The notes: generated from the sequence alone by a model not told the origin. DNA of 64,000 nucleotides from Halostagnicola sp. A56 (GCF_000691505.1 NZ_JMIP02000015.1:1-64000), one strand, 5' to 3'. Shown: positions 29,901 through 37,926, counted from the first letter of the stretch. A program made the numbers and translations.

Positions 29901-30582
29901 GGATTCTGCGCCGGAAATATCGATTCCTTCACCGCCGTCGCTAGCGCCGGCGAAACGGATCGCGGCTACGACGCTCGTGAATGCGGTAGCGGATACGTCT
30001 ACAGACGGTCACAGTTACTCTCCACGTGAGGAGTCGGCGGGTCTGAGTCCAACGACGTTCGGGACAGTCGTCCACCGGATCAACGAACTCCGTCCACCGA
30101 GAGACGAGTGGCCTACCCTGATCCGCCGTTTGAGTCGGATGTACGGTGAGGAGCCGACGGAAACAGACCTCCGCGATGCTGTCAATCACGCTGCTGATGC
30201 GGTCGAATTTGTGGACCAGGTTGAGGCCGGTGCCCAGCTCCAAGCGGTCTACGACGAGTACTCTGTTGTCGCTCGCATAGGTGAGTCGCGGATTGTCGGT
30301 GATATCGACCGACTGCTCGTTACTTCGGATGCCTTCCACATTATCGACTACAAGACCAACGACCTCTCATCGACGACGTCGGATGAGCTAGCAGAGCACT
30401 ATCGACCACAACTGCTCGCGTACGCGTTAGCTCTCCTACAGCATAGTCCCGATCGTAGTATTCGTGCTTCACTCCGATTCACCGATGCCGGCGTCGAAGA
30501 ACGGTTTGAATGGGACTCGAGTGAGTGCTCTGTGATCGAATCTAACCTTCGTTCTATGGTTGAGCTGCTTCCTGAAAATTGA
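26941..30582 (+). CDS. AddA-like UvrD-family helicase fused to PD-(D/E)XK (RecB-type) nuclease
   Basis: 1213 aa. SF1A motifs: Walker A AGAGTGKTTTLTERY (about 28-42), motif Ia TFTRKAAAELTERVRE, Walker B VMVDEFQDTDPRQWEL (about 400-416), GDEKQSIYGFRGAD (motif III), and IMTIHSAKGLEFPIV (about 810-824). The C-terminal nuclease has GDIDRLLV and HIIDYKTN (about 1118-1139). This is the layout of AddA and related double-strand-break or anti-phage helicase-nucleases. The usual AddB/RecB-like partner is absent on both sides; the flanks are palindromic repeats and a TA-like pair. It may be an orphan repair enzyme or a defence gene. Codon use is less GC-biased towards its 3' end. Confidence 0.9.
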   Translation: MTEESEEIQLTEEQEDALVQGRNVAITAGAGTGKTTTLTERYVAILAENPSLTPENIVTITFTRKAAAELTERVREEVYDRLEAVDSPEAYHRWRNVLDDLEDGYVHTIHAFCTRLLRERAVEASVPLGFDVLDEDGAATLQREVVTEFLERNQDDEDVELLAQLWGRDQLVDVLTGLLDERPQSEAVLEEWRDAEVDEYVDICWEVVCDLDVADARQTLYANGLLEQLRTVANRVDREGAIADEDGLRAYRTFTEVATTFPANPEESDPRDCQRAILELYEACEKKNGGLYSSSGYVVGDRDDWGEYGDVYDDLKDAIDTVIDAVEPHADAVETTPGELEENSAHYALALMRVFDDVLDTYTDEKDRRDTLDFPDVIETTLEFLRANDAVTERLQDQFAAVMVDEFQDTDPRQWELVKLLTGVDEQTASNVFLVGDEKQSIYGFRGADVTTFGAARAELQAVNEARGVDDVLDSDAESPTALELSGNFRTLDEPLSFLNELFEYLFQAEGGDHEPYEAPPQELTTQRDRVEDIDELTGSVEYLAVPEDANTAAELFGNDHPVAKGALDHTIEAEAKALAARLTLLFDDPPQVQDPDTGVHRDATPDDTAILLRRRTHLDRYQRALEEYDIPYTVVGGVGFYDTPEVQALTNLLRILGDPQDDVSLYGVLRSPLFGFADDRLAPAVAEADSVWDALAETDDPQLADAFDLLTTWRTLSGCAMSSEDRVLPWNRLLSQVIDDTGYLASVSADERGRQAVANVEKFRDQVRTWSENGVHTAAGLLHRIDRQAEIDPREGEADIPGDAEGVRIMTIHSAKGLEFPIVTVPDLGSDLNFGRSVDDHGYVRLVDGTGDAPPVPAVGGPNPGDAFSIEKTATHEYADRQSRPQERAESKRLLYVACTRTRDHLLLCGTHEMDIDESGTVELGDPSAFDDADRWRDWLQPALLDGALVTEAVRDGQARGEMDEASYTVRKPPRPVDWHTDDDAVDSAPEISIPSPPSLAPAKRIAATTLVNAVADTSTDGHSYSPREESAGLSPTTFGTVVHRINELRPPRDEWPTLIRRLSRMYGEEPTETDLRDAVNHAADAVEFVDQVEAGAQLQAVYDEYSVVARIGESRIVGDIDRLLVTSDAFHIIDYKTNDLSSTTSDELAEHYRPQLLAYALALLQHSPDRSIRASLRFTDAGVEERFEWDSSECSVIESNLRSMVELLPEN

Positions 30583-30653
30583 TTCCCGATTTGAATAGAA
30601 GTCTTCGCCAGACGAGGGTGCTCTAGCTACACTCCTCCAACCGTCGCAACTCT

Positions 30654-31220
30654 CTACTCATTCCACGTAAGTTGGTCAACGGTTGGAAACTCAGATTTTG
30701 CTGTCTGAGGCGGGTTGTAGTATCGTGATTTGATATCGTAGTACCCGAATTCGGGAGGGAGACGAGCACACGCCGTTGCCAGATTTTTGTCCGCAGTGTG
30801 GGTAATTACACGAATTCGGGCATTTGCGTCGAACAATCGAACTGCCAACGCCACCAAAGATGCATCCCGCCAGTTGTTCGTCTCTGGATACTTGCTTTGC
30901 TGGTTGAGAAACTCATCTGCAGCAAACCGAGCTTTCTCAACCGGCCCAGCGCTATTATCAAAGCCTTTTGTACGATCACCTGGCAGCGGTGTGGCTACCC
31001 GAAGCCACCCCTCTTCGATAGCTGCATCGAGGTACGGATTCGTTGGTGAGTCGGCATTTCCACTATCCGCCAGTTCGTGGTAGACCGCTGCTGGAACCCA
31101 AATCTCTGTTCCGGCATCCTCAACGGAACTCTTGAGTGACTGTAAACGCGGACTGGGATGCTTCCCTAAATTCCGAAACATCACCGTGTCCGCTATATTC
31201 GCAGTGTACATCCTCGTCAT
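30654..31220 (-). CDS. PIN-like domain protein (putative toxin)
   Basis: 188 aa. The acidic positions fit a divergent PIN nuclease: Asp in IADTVMFRN, Glu in AAVYHELADSGN, Asp in NNWRDASLVALA and Asp in THTADKNLA. The usual N-terminal DTN is replaced by ADT. It starts 5 nt after the upstream HTH gene, with which it forms a unit. A pair of this look recurs in haloarchaea. Activity as a ribonuclease toxin is inferred from fold motifs only. Confidence 0.65.
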   Translation of the reverse strand: MTRMYTANIADTVMFRNLGKHPSPRLQSLKSSVEDAGTEIWVPAAVYHELADSGNADSPTNPYLDAAIEEGWLRVATPLPGDRTKGFDNSAGPVEKARFAADEFLNQQSKYPETNNWRDASLVALAVRLFDANARIRVITHTADKNLATACARLPPEFGYYDIKSRYYNPPQTAKSEFPTVDQLTWNE

Positions 31221-31225
31221 TCAGT

Positions 31226-31846
31226 CTACTTGTCGGCAAATTCTCCGAGGAGATCGCCTTCGTCCTCGTCAAAATCACTCGGTGTGTACGTTGTCGGGGT
31301 CGACCCGTCACCGAGATCGAGAATCGAATAGAGCTCTTCGACGAGATCATACGCAGTTCCAGGCGAAAGGTCTGTGAGGCTCGCGATCTGCCTGATTGTG
31401 ACATCCCCCTTACTGTGTGCTTTCACGAGATCGTATGCAAGTGCGAATGTGACGATGCCGTAGTCATCGAGAACCCGCTCGATCGCTGGATATTCGCTCT
31501 TCTGTGCAATCACTTCGATAAGCTCGGGCGTGATCGTGACTTCCGTCTCGCGGACTGTCAATGTTAATTTGAACTCTTCAGCAGTGTATACGGCGGCCCC
31601 GCCATCGTCGTCAACCTTGCTGATCAGGCCCGCCTGCTCCAGCTTATGGAGATAGTCGTACACCGTCTTCTTTGAGACGGTCGTTGATCCAACGAGTTCG
31701 GGGCCCGTGGCAGTCGCTGAGTGTCTAATTGATGTATAGAGGCTAGCGAGGGACGGATTCTCGAGTAATTCTGCGAACGTAGGGATTCCGGTGATCATCC
31801 CCGGAGTGTCACCCGCGTTTCGCACGTGTTCTGTGTCGTAGCTCAT
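31226..31846 (-). CDS. Winged-helix regulator / putative antitoxin
   Basis: 206 aa from the ATG at 31846 (MSYDTEHVRNAGD). An N-terminal winged HTH (STTVSKKTVYDYLHKLEQAGLISKV, about 60-90) is followed by a second HTH-like region (VTIRQIASLTDLSPGTAYDLVEEL). It precedes the PIN-like gene by 5 nt and is probably its antitoxin and autorepressor. The upstream DNA is AT-rich with a TATA-like TTTATGG on the minus strand near 31872. Confidence 0.65.
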   Translation of the reverse strand: MSYDTEHVRNAGDTPGMITGIPTFAELLENPSLASLYTSIRHSATATGPELVGSTTVSKKTVYDYLHKLEQAGLISKVDDDGGAAVYTAEEFKLTLTVRETEVTITPELIEVIAQKSEYPAIERVLDDYGIVTFALAYDLVKAHSKGDVTIRQIASLTDLSPGTAYDLVEELYSILDLGDGSTPTTYTPSDFDEDEGDLLGEFADK

Positions 31847-32102
31847 CTTGTATAGAGTTACGAAACTAGAAACCATAAATGTTTGCTACGGAAATGGGTG
31901 CGTAGTGTTCACAGGTTAGAGGCGAATACCCGGGACTCGGCCCAAGGTGGTTTACACACGAGGTTACTGCTTTCCCCCTGAAGATCTGTACCTCGATAGA
32001 AGCCGTGACTGACTGCGCTACCGCTCCGTGGATTGGAATTCACTCCCCAATGGAGGGTTTAGGCGTATCCAGCCCTGTTGAAATCCTCAGAGATGTACAG
32101 CT

Positions 32103-32468
32103 TTAGTCTTGCTGTGCTTCTAATTCTTCGACCCGTTGTTTCAATTCCTCTATCTCTTCGTCTTCGTCCATATCGCCCGGAGCGCATCGTCATCCCCTCG
32201 AAGTAGGTGGTGCGTGACAGCGTTGAGGTCGATTTCTTTTGCGACTGCCACTCCTTGGGGTCGCTGTCCGTTTCCTCGAAATCCCGACATTCGAGGAATT
32301 CGACGAACTCGGCCTTGGAGTCCGGCGCGACACCGATATTGAGGTCAGTGGAGAAGCGTGTGTTGAACGCTAAGGCAGCGTAGCCGCCAACATGGACTAC
32401 TCGTGCCCCTCTTGGATAAGCTACTCGAGTAGTTCGATGAGTGCGTCACTTTGGTTTTTGAAGCTCAT
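32103..32468 (-). pseudogene. Decayed nucleotidyltransferase (AbiEii/MNT-like)
   Basis: The ATG at 32468 opens MSFKNQSDALIELLE, then hits stops. Across frameshifts the text continues HVGGYAALAFNTRFSTDLN, GVAPDSKAEFVEFLECRDF and EETDSDPKEW, and ends with an acidic coiled tail (EEIEELKQRVEELEAQQD) at 32103. The GGYA...RFSTDLD pattern is the nucleotidyltransferase active-site signature of AbiEii-type toxins; the first metal Asp survives but its partner has become Asn. At least two stops and two frameshifts make it inactive. It pairs with the decayed gene upstream. Confidence 0.6.
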
Positions 32469-32826
32469 GGCTGCGCGCCCATTCGGTCTCTCAATACGTG
32501 ACGTCGAGGTCGAGGTCCTCGCGGTCCGTCCAGTTTGTCTCCGAGCTGTCGCTCGAATGCAGTGGGGAGAGGTCGAACGACTCGAAAAACACCTCTCAGG
32601 CGTCGATGTCCTGCTCACGAACAGCGAGGAACAGCGGATAGTCGTCGGGCTCGCGCTCAACTTGGTAGCCGCCCTGGGTCCACACGTAGACGGCGCCGAT
32701 CCGCATGAACGCGAACGGCCAGTCACCGAACTGTGGATGACGTAGGCCTCCTCGATGGAGAGTGGACTAACGTCGGCGCTGGCAGCGACTAGCTCGCGGG
32801 CTGCGTCGCGTACGCGCTCATTGACG
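32469..32826 (-). pseudogene. Decayed partner gene upstream of the nucleotidyltransferase
   Basis: Reading the minus strand across two frames gives ERVRDAARELVAASADVSPL, SIEEAYVIHS, then FAFMRIGAVYVWTQGGYQVE and DDYPLFLAVREQDIDA, a stop, then EVFFESFDLSP. The pieces join into what looks like one protein of about 115 residues. Its position directly before the nucleotidyltransferase matches the antitoxin or partner of such systems. Its family is not certain. Confidence 0.5.
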
Positions 32827-33351
32827 ACAGTGGGGCTAATTTATGCCGCCGTATCGTCTAGTACCTTGTACATCTGGCAGTTACCAATATTCCGATAATA
32901 GTTAAATCACCCACTAGAAGACTTGCTTAGCTAACCTTCTTGGTGTATATCTGGGGCTAACTGCTCACCACTATCATGTGACTTATGTTCTGAAATAAAC
33001 CATAGGAACAATCTCCTACAGAAGAGAGTCCCCTCAGACAGTTATGAGATTGTCTTATCTATGTCTTTTATCTTGGAACGTGGAGAGAAATTCCAAAATC
33101 GCAGTGCGGCGGTGCGGTAACGAGATATTGTATCCTGGCCTGGAAGTCACGATGATAAATAAAACGTATCGAGGATTGGATTTGATCCAGCCGAAACATC
33201 GGTTCGAATTGGATGACTGTATCCGGATACAGTGGGTTCGAGCCGTGGTCAACTATCAGTCATTAGCATCCAGTTTCATCACGGTGAAGACATTTATACG
33301 AAATCCGTTCTTACTCGTTAATCTCTGACCATTCCGTCAACCGATCGAAAC
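32827..33351. other. AT-rich intergenic region without recognised gene
   Basis: 525 bases with lower GC than the surroundings. No frame gives a recognisable protein. A TATA-like ATTTATACG lies at 33289-33297 and could serve the zinc-ribbon gene at 33352 with a leader of about 30 nt. The bases 31877-32102, on the other side of the decayed pair, are likewise unassigned and look like old element debris. Confidence 0.45.
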
Positions 33352-33693
33352 ATGAACTGTGTACGATGTGGCAACGATGCTGGATACAATCGACTGGTGG
33401 CCGAGCTATACAGTGGGGCCGAAATCGGGGGGTTGTGTATGAACTGCGAGAAAGAACACTACGGGGAGTGTCTCTCCTACGTCTCTCGAAACGAGCCGCG
33501 ACAGTGTGCCTTCTGCGAACGAGACGGTCACTTCGCGCTTCCGCGATGGGTCCCGTCGCTCGAACAGTCCGGCGAGAAAGTCGTCTCGTCGGTCTCGATC
33601 GAGGAAACGGATGCCGCGGTCAAACTGTGTGACGAACACGTCCAACCAGTGGTGAACGAACCGACGACCGACAAACACCTCGTCACACGATGA
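33352..33693 (+). CDS. Cysteine-rich zinc-binding protein (113 aa)
   Basis: 113 aa. The Cys pattern MNCVRCGN, LCMNCEKEHYGECL and QCAFCERDGHFALP suggests two zinc sites in the N-terminal 65 residues, followed by a strand-rich tail (VKLCDEHVQPVV). It overlaps the next HTH gene by 4 nt, so the two are co-translated and may work together in gene control. The family is not recognised by name. Confidence 0.6.
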   Translation: MNCVRCGNDAGYNRLVAELYSGAEIGGLCMNCEKEHYGECLSYVSRNEPRQCAFCERDGHFALPRWVPSLEQSGEKVVSSVSIEETDAAVKLCDEHVQPVVNEPTTDKHLVTR

Positions 33694-33983
33694 CGATTCC
33701 ACTGCGAACGCACGCCTCCTGGATGTCGAAGAACGACGATCGGATCCTCGAGTACCTCGCCCACCACGGGCCACAGCGTGCGCTCGAACTCCGTTCGGCA
33801 CTGGCCGACCGAAGCGCGGCGCTCGATTTCCGTCCGATGTACCTCCAGAAGCGACTCGAGATTCTCGCCGATGCGGGACTGGTTTCGTACGACGGCCTCA
33901 AGTACGACGTCTCCTCGCGCGGGCGGGCGTACCTTGCCGGCGAGTTCGATGCGAGTACGCTCTCTCGGCGTCGCTCGAGTTGA
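33690..33983 (+). CDS. Winged-helix transcriptional regulator (PhiH1-repressor-like)
   Basis: 97 aa. The winged HTH spans about 14-85 (NDDRILEYLAHHGPQRALEL, LQKRLEILADAGLVSYDGL, YDVSSRGRAYLAGEFD), resembling the small haloarchaeal repressors related to the PhiH1 phage repressor. Co-translated with the zinc protein upstream through a 4-nt overlap. The operator is unknown. Confidence 0.7.
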   Translation: MTIPLRTHASWMSKNDDRILEYLAHHGPQRALELRSALADRSAALDFRPMYLQKRLEILADAGLVSYDGLKYDVSSRGRAYLAGEFDASTLSRRRSS

Positions 33984-34107
33984 GGGCGGGAGACGGCGTC
34001 CGAGGTGAGAACGGACGTGACGCCGGCCGGCTCCGTTTCCGACGGCCGATTTCTGTCCCGCACGCGCCGTAGTTGTGTCGTCCGATGAAACGCCGTTCGG
34101 TGGAACG

Positions 34108-34422
34108 TCACTCCAATCGGCGAACGATGACGAACCCGTTTCCGTAGACGGTGATCCCGAATCCCTCGTAGGCGAACCAGATGTGATTGGTCTCGCGCCG
34201 CGACCGCGGCGAACGGGGCTCGAAAATCGACTCGAGGCTATCCGAGTCGACCACGTTGTGGATCGACTCGAGCGAGTCGGGCGACCGGTCGGATAGGTCC
34301 GCGACGGTCGTGACGATCTCGACGGCGAGCGACCCGTGTTCGTCTCGATCGTACTGGAAGAACGTCATTGGTGCGCCCGGCGGCGATGCGTCTATCGGAG
34401 TGTGCTCTCTTGATGCGGTCAT
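34108..34422 (-). CDS. HalOD1 output-domain protein
   Basis: 104 aa from the ATG at 34422 (MTASREHTPIDASPPGAP). It contains the HalOD1 fold seen as a stand-alone or C-terminal output domain in haloarchaeal regulators: TVADLSDRSPDSLESIHNVVD, SLESIFEPR and WFAYEGFGITVYGNGFVIV. The role is presumed to be signalling output. It has its own promoter, overlain by an 11-bp palindrome at 34457-34505. Confidence 0.7.
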   Translation of the reverse strand: MTASREHTPIDASPPGAPMTFFQYDRDEHGSLAVEIVTTVADLSDRSPDSLESIHNVVDSDSLESIFEPRSPRSRRETNHIWFAYEGFGITVYGNGFVIVRRLE

Positions 34423-34456
34423 GTGATCAGTTCCCCTCAGTTGAACGTCTTCGACA

Positions 34457-34505
34457 CTGACAGGGATCACAGTCTATACCGGGCGATAGTATAAATCCCT
34501 GTCAG
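34457..34505 (-). promoter_or_regulatory. HalOD1 gene promoter within a long inverted repeat
   Basis: The arms CTGACAGGGAT (34457-34467) and ATCCCTGTCAG (34495-34505) are perfect 11-bp complements. The minus-strand TATA (TTTATACT, about 34487-34494) lies between them next to the right arm, so a dimeric regulator bound here would cover the promoter. The distance from the TATA to the ATG at 34422 leaves a leader of about 40 nt. Confidence 0.6.
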
Positions 34506-34869
34506 ACAATTTTCGTTAATATGTACGACGAAAATAACCTAGTGAGTATCACCGCCGCGTAATCGCGTCTCCCACCAGTGTCTTACACGACGCCGTCTAG
34601 TGATCCGAGTCGTAGTAGACGGTCTACTGGTATTTGAGACCCCATCGAGAAATCCATCCGTCGGACTCGAGTTCGATACAGACGCTGTGGGCAGGCTTCA
34701 GCGCTCTCGAACTTCGGTCGTTCCGTTCGGCCCACTCGAGACTGTCATACCTGTGTGTCTTCCTCGCGTGAGGCGTGGTTTTCTCGAGCGAGTGCCATCG
34801 ACCGATACCGCCACGTCCGGTTGAAAACGAGTCGGCACCGTCGCTCAAGGGCGTGTGAATAGCGTATGA
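34506..34869. other. Intergenic region without recognised gene
   Basis: About 360 bases between the HalOD1 promoter and the 3' end of the SRP RNA. I see no protein frame with family character. The left 60 bases are AT-rich (GTTAATATG, AAAATAACC), and the rest has ordinary GC with several TCGAG steps. Confidence 0.4.
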
Positions 34870-35176
34870 ATGTGGACGGCCACGGTTGCCCGGCGTTCCG
34901 ATCGGGGGAGTCCCGGTTGCCTCCTCCACCCCGCGACCCGTCGAGCGACAGGTGTCCGGCGGTCCACTGCTCGCTTCCGCGCCTGATGGGCTGTCGCCGG
35001 TTAGCCACGATGGGACGTCCCTGCGGACGGCCAGCGTGGCCCGCTGTCCCCGACGGACGAGGCTTCTCTGTTGGCTCCCGGGGCCCCGGCCGGTCTGACC
35101 GGACGCCCATGGGGATCGGCCCCCGCTAAAGACCATAGTGCGGGTAATGAGCAGGGCCTAACTGCCCGACCTAGTC
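34870..35176 (-). ncRNA. ffs: Signal recognition particle 7S RNA
   Basis: The minus strand carries the SRP54-binding helix 8 signature: CAGGCGCGGAAGCGAGCAG within about 34963-34985, the GGAAGC...GAGCAG arrangement of the conserved tip with its asymmetric loop. The 5' part (TAGGTCGGGCAGTTAGG...) and the GC-rich pairing segments between give about 305 nt, the usual archaeal length. No protein frame here shows family character. Ends are estimated: the 5' end from a TATA box at 35200-35206, the 3' end from where structure fades. It targets nascent membrane and Sec-exported proteins together with SRP54/SRP19. Confidence 0.85.
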
Positions 35177-35199
35177 CACTTTCGCCTAGTCTCCGTTGG

Positions 35200-35206
35200 C
35201 TTAAGG
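35200..35206 (-). promoter_or_regulatory. TATA box of the SRP RNA gene
   Basis: CTTAAG on the minus strand preceded by the BRE-like CGAAAGGT, about 26 nt before the presumed RNA 5' end. Confidence 0.5.
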
Positions 35207-35246
35207 ACCTTTCGTTCCCCGAATCCACCCTCCCCTCGAGTCGCTG

Positions 35247-36917
35247 TCACGCCGAGGTGTACCGCTCGAGGAAATCCGCAACTTCCGTCTGCGAGCCGGC
35301 GACGACGACGGCATCGCTGTCCGCGAGCGAGCGATCCCGCACGTCGGTTCTGAGGTGGCCGTCGACCTCGAGCCCGACGACTGAACAGCCGGTTCGATCT
35401 CGGATCGTCTCGAGTTCGTCGCGTCCACCCGCCTCGGTCGCGATATCCGATGTCTCGACGCGGGCTATCGACACTCGTTCCCCGAGGACCATCGTTTCGC
35501 GGTCGAACACTCTGAGCAAGATCATCCGACCGACGACGTTGGGGAGACTGAGCACGTCGTTGGCACCGGCCGTCCGGAGGCGGCTCACGCTTGCCTCCCG
35601 ATCGCTCGCGACGATGATTTCCAGTCCGTCGACGAGCGACCGCGCGACCAGCGTCGCCAGTATCGCGTCGTCGTCGTTGTCGAGCGCGATCAACAGCGTC
35701 TTCGCGTCGGCGATGTCGGCCGCCGTGAGCGTTTCGACTGTCGTCGCGTCGCCGACGACGTCGACGAAACGTCCGTCCTCGCGATCGACGAGGGTCGTCT
35801 CGATACCGACCCGCTCGAGTGTCCCCATCGCGGTCCGGCCGACGATGCCAGCGCCGACGATCACGACCGGCCCGCGACCGCTTTCGTAGCGGTACCTGTC
35901 CGAGCCGACGATCGGTTCGATGGCGTCGAGATCCGCTTCGTTGCCGACGACGAGCAGCGTCGTGTTCTCGTCGGCGTGAACCGTCGGCGGGAGCGACGTG
36001 AGAAAGTCGCCGCGAACCCAGACGCCGAGAACCGTGACGCCGTGTCGCTCGAGGCGACGAGCGGCGTCGAGCGTCTCGTCGTACAGTTGTCCGCTGGGAT
36101 CGATTGGGAGTTCGACCACCTCGAGTTCGCCCTCGGGATAGGCGGTCCCCCCGCTGCCAGCGGCGATGTCTTCGGACAGGTCGATCACGTTTCGAACTTT
36201 GTCCCCGAGTGACTTTCCCAGCCGGTGTTTCGGTGAGAGCACCTCGTCGGCACCGGCGTATCGAAGATACTGCGCTCGAGACGGGTCGGTGACGAGCGCG
36301 AGCACCGTCGCATCGACGTCTCGCTCGTCACACGCTAGCACGACCCGGATGTACTGGTGTTCCGTCGCATCGACCAGGATCGTATTCGCCGTCTCGATCT
36401 GTGCGGCCTCGAGCGTTTCCTCGGACGACGGGTCGCCGTAGAGTACCGCGTATCCTCGCCCGTCGAGCGCCAGCGCGCGACTCGCGGACGGTTCGATGAT
36501 CACGTACGGCGTTCGACTCGAGTTGAGTTCCTCGACGAGGACCCGCGAGAGTTCGGTGTAGCCGACGATAATGACGTGGTCCTGCAGATCTCCGATTCGT
36601 TCCGGCGGGGTGGGTTCGGCTATCTCCGCGACCCACGGGACGACGAACACGGGGAAGGCGACGAAGATATACGCGATACCGGTTAGCTGTACGAGGACCA
36701 CGAACGCCGTCATCTGGAGCGATTCCCAGGGCGCGTCCTGTCCGTAGCCGGTGGTCGTCATCGACTGGACCACGATCTCGAACGCGCGATACCAGCTCCG
36801 CGGGTCGTCCTCGAACGCGGCCATCCCCCACCGGTACACGACAGTGTAAAGGATCACCAGCAGCAGTAGCGACCCCACGTAGAGCTCGATCCGCCGTCGC
36901 AAACTGAGCACGCTCAC
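35247..36917 (-). CDS. Potassium channel with two TrkA-type (RCK) regulatory units
   Basis: 556 aa. I chose the GTG at 36917 because it places SLRRRIELYVGSLLLLVIL at the membrane entry. Membrane helices flank the pore loop with selectivity filter TTTGYG (54-59). Two TrkA-N/TrkA-C units follow: NAD-binding loops VIIVGYTELSRVLVEEL (about 113) and VVIVGAGIVGRTAMGTL (about 330), the latter with ETTLVDRED downstream. This matches haloarchaeal NAD-gated K+ channels important in the high-K+ cytoplasm. Its stop lies about 40 nt upstream of the SRP RNA promoter on the same strand. Confidence 0.88.
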   Translation of the reverse strand: MSVLSLRRRIELYVGSLLLLVILYTVVYRWGMAAFEDDPRSWYRAFEIVVQSMTTTGYGQDAPWESLQMTAFVVLVQLTGIAYIFVAFPVFVVPWVAEIAEPTPPERIGDLQDHVIIVGYTELSRVLVEELNSSRTPYVIIEPSASRALALDGRGYAVLYGDPSSEETLEAAQIETANTILVDATEHQYIRVVLACDERDVDATVLALVTDPSRAQYLRYAGADEVLSPKHRLGKSLGDKVRNVIDLSEDIAAGSGGTAYPEGELEVVELPIDPSGQLYDETLDAARRLERHGVTVLGVWVRGDFLTSLPPTVHADENTTLLVVGNEADLDAIEPIVGSDRYRYESGRGPVVIVGAGIVGRTAMGTLERVGIETTLVDREDGRFVDVVGDATTVETLTAADIADAKTLLIALDNDDDAILATLVARSLVDGLEIIVASDREASVSRLRTAGANDVLSLPNVVGRMILLRVFDRETMVLGERVSIARVETSDIATEAGGRDELETIRDRTGCSVVGLEVDGHLRTDVRDRSLADSDAVVVAGSQTEVADFLERYTSA

Positions 36918-37113
36918 CCACCCTGCGGCGGCTCGTCGTCGGTATGGCGTCGTCTCGAATCCATTCGATCCGCAGCAGTCTCCACCGCGAACGATAATCG
37001 TTCTTGGCGGTGCACTCGCGCGGAGTACTGACTGGCTCTCGCCGTCGGGATTTTTCGTCGAGACGGGCTCGCGGAGGAAAAGACCTACTAGGCGGACGCC
37101 CGAAAGACGGTAC

Positions 37114-37437
37114 ATGGGACTCGGAAGTACTGCGAAGAAGGTCCAGACGATCTCGGACATGGCCGAAAAGATGTACAAACAGGTCCAGCAGATCCAACAG
37201 CGGATCATCAACCTCGAGGAGGAAGTCGACGACACCCACGCCACCACCGAAGAGTTGGATCGACAGCTCACCGAACAGCGGGAATTGCTGCTCGCGATCG
37301 CCGAGGAGCAGGGGATCGACGGCGAGGCGGTTCTGGCCGACGTCGCGATCGACGACGCGGAGGCCGATTCCGAGACGGATACCGAGCAAGCGGCGTCCGT
37401 GTCGACCGACGGATCCGCGACCACGACCGAACAGTAA
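37114..37437 (+). CDS. Haloarchaeal coiled-coil protein (DUF5798-like)
   Basis: 107 aa. The sequence is a long amphipathic helix with heptads (MAEKMYKQVQQIQQRIINLE, EELDRQLTEQRELLLAIAEE) followed by an acidic Ser/Thr tail. It fits a haloarchaea-restricted small family (DUF5798 by recollection). It probably oligomerises; function unknown. Divergent from the channel gene. Confidence 0.65.
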   Translation: MGLGSTAKKVQTISDMAEKMYKQVQQIQQRIINLEEEVDDTHATTEELDRQLTEQRELLLAIAEEQGIDGEAVLADVAIDDAEADSETDTEQAASVSTDGSATTTEQ

Positions 37438-37515
37438 CGAATCGAGCCGCTGGACTCGCCGGAACGTTCAGTTTCTGCGAAAGGTAGTCGCCGGTGTGTT
37501 CAGTTGTCAGACGGT

Positions 37516-37926
37516 TCAATCGGCGAGACGCCGGTGCTCGACTTTCATACACCGATCCTGGACCGCTTGCCTGCCGGAGTCTTCGACCCGAGCCGCGGCG
37601 CCGTCGTCGCTGATCCCCAGTTGCATCCAGACGACATCGACGTCTTCGCGCTCGAGTACGTCGTCGACGATCCCGTCGACCTCGTCGCTCGGCCGAAACA
37701 CGCAGACGACATCGATCGACTCTTCGAGTTCGTCCAGCGAATCCGCGGCGGGGCGGTCGAAAATCTCCGCTGCGAACGGATTGACCGGGTGGACGTCGTA
37801 CCCGTGCTCGAGCAGGTACGCCGGCACGTCGTGGGCGGCTTTGCCCGGCGAACTCGAGCAGCCGACCACGGCGATCGAGTCGTTCTCGAGAATCGTCCGA
37901 AGTTCCTCGTCAGTCTCGACTGGCAT
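37516..37926 (-). CDS. CoA-binding domain protein (YccU-like)
   Basis: 136 aa Rossmann-fold protein of the succinyl-CoA-synthetase CoA-binding type. It shows IAVVGCSSSPGKAAHDVPAYL, then GYDVHPVNPFAAEIFDRPA, VFRPSDEVDGIVDDVL and VWMQLGI. The family is widespread and lacks an assigned reaction in archaea. It stands alone on the minus strand, 64 nt downstream of the prenyltransferase gene. Confidence 0.85.
   Translation of the reverse strand: MPVETDEELRTILENDSIAVVGCSSSPGKAAHDVPAYLLEHGYDVHPVNPFAAEIFDRPAADSLDELEESIDVVCVFRPSDEVDGIVDDVLEREDVDVVWMQLGISDDGAAARVEDSGRQAVQDRCMKVEHRRLAD

Noticed and set aside
31898..32100. Remnant of an insertion-sequence transposase
   Set aside because: The minus-strand text looks vaguely protein-like, but no DDE or HUH residues, terminal inverted repeats or target duplications could be identified.
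26600..33350. CRISPR array or cas genes near the helicase-nuclease
   Set aside because: The repeats are two palindromic units with unequal spacing and no spacer pattern; no Cas signature motifs were seen.
34624..35136. Several open frames across the 7S RNA region
   Set aside because: The stretch folds as SRP RNA with the helix 8 signature, and the frames lack protein-like composition.
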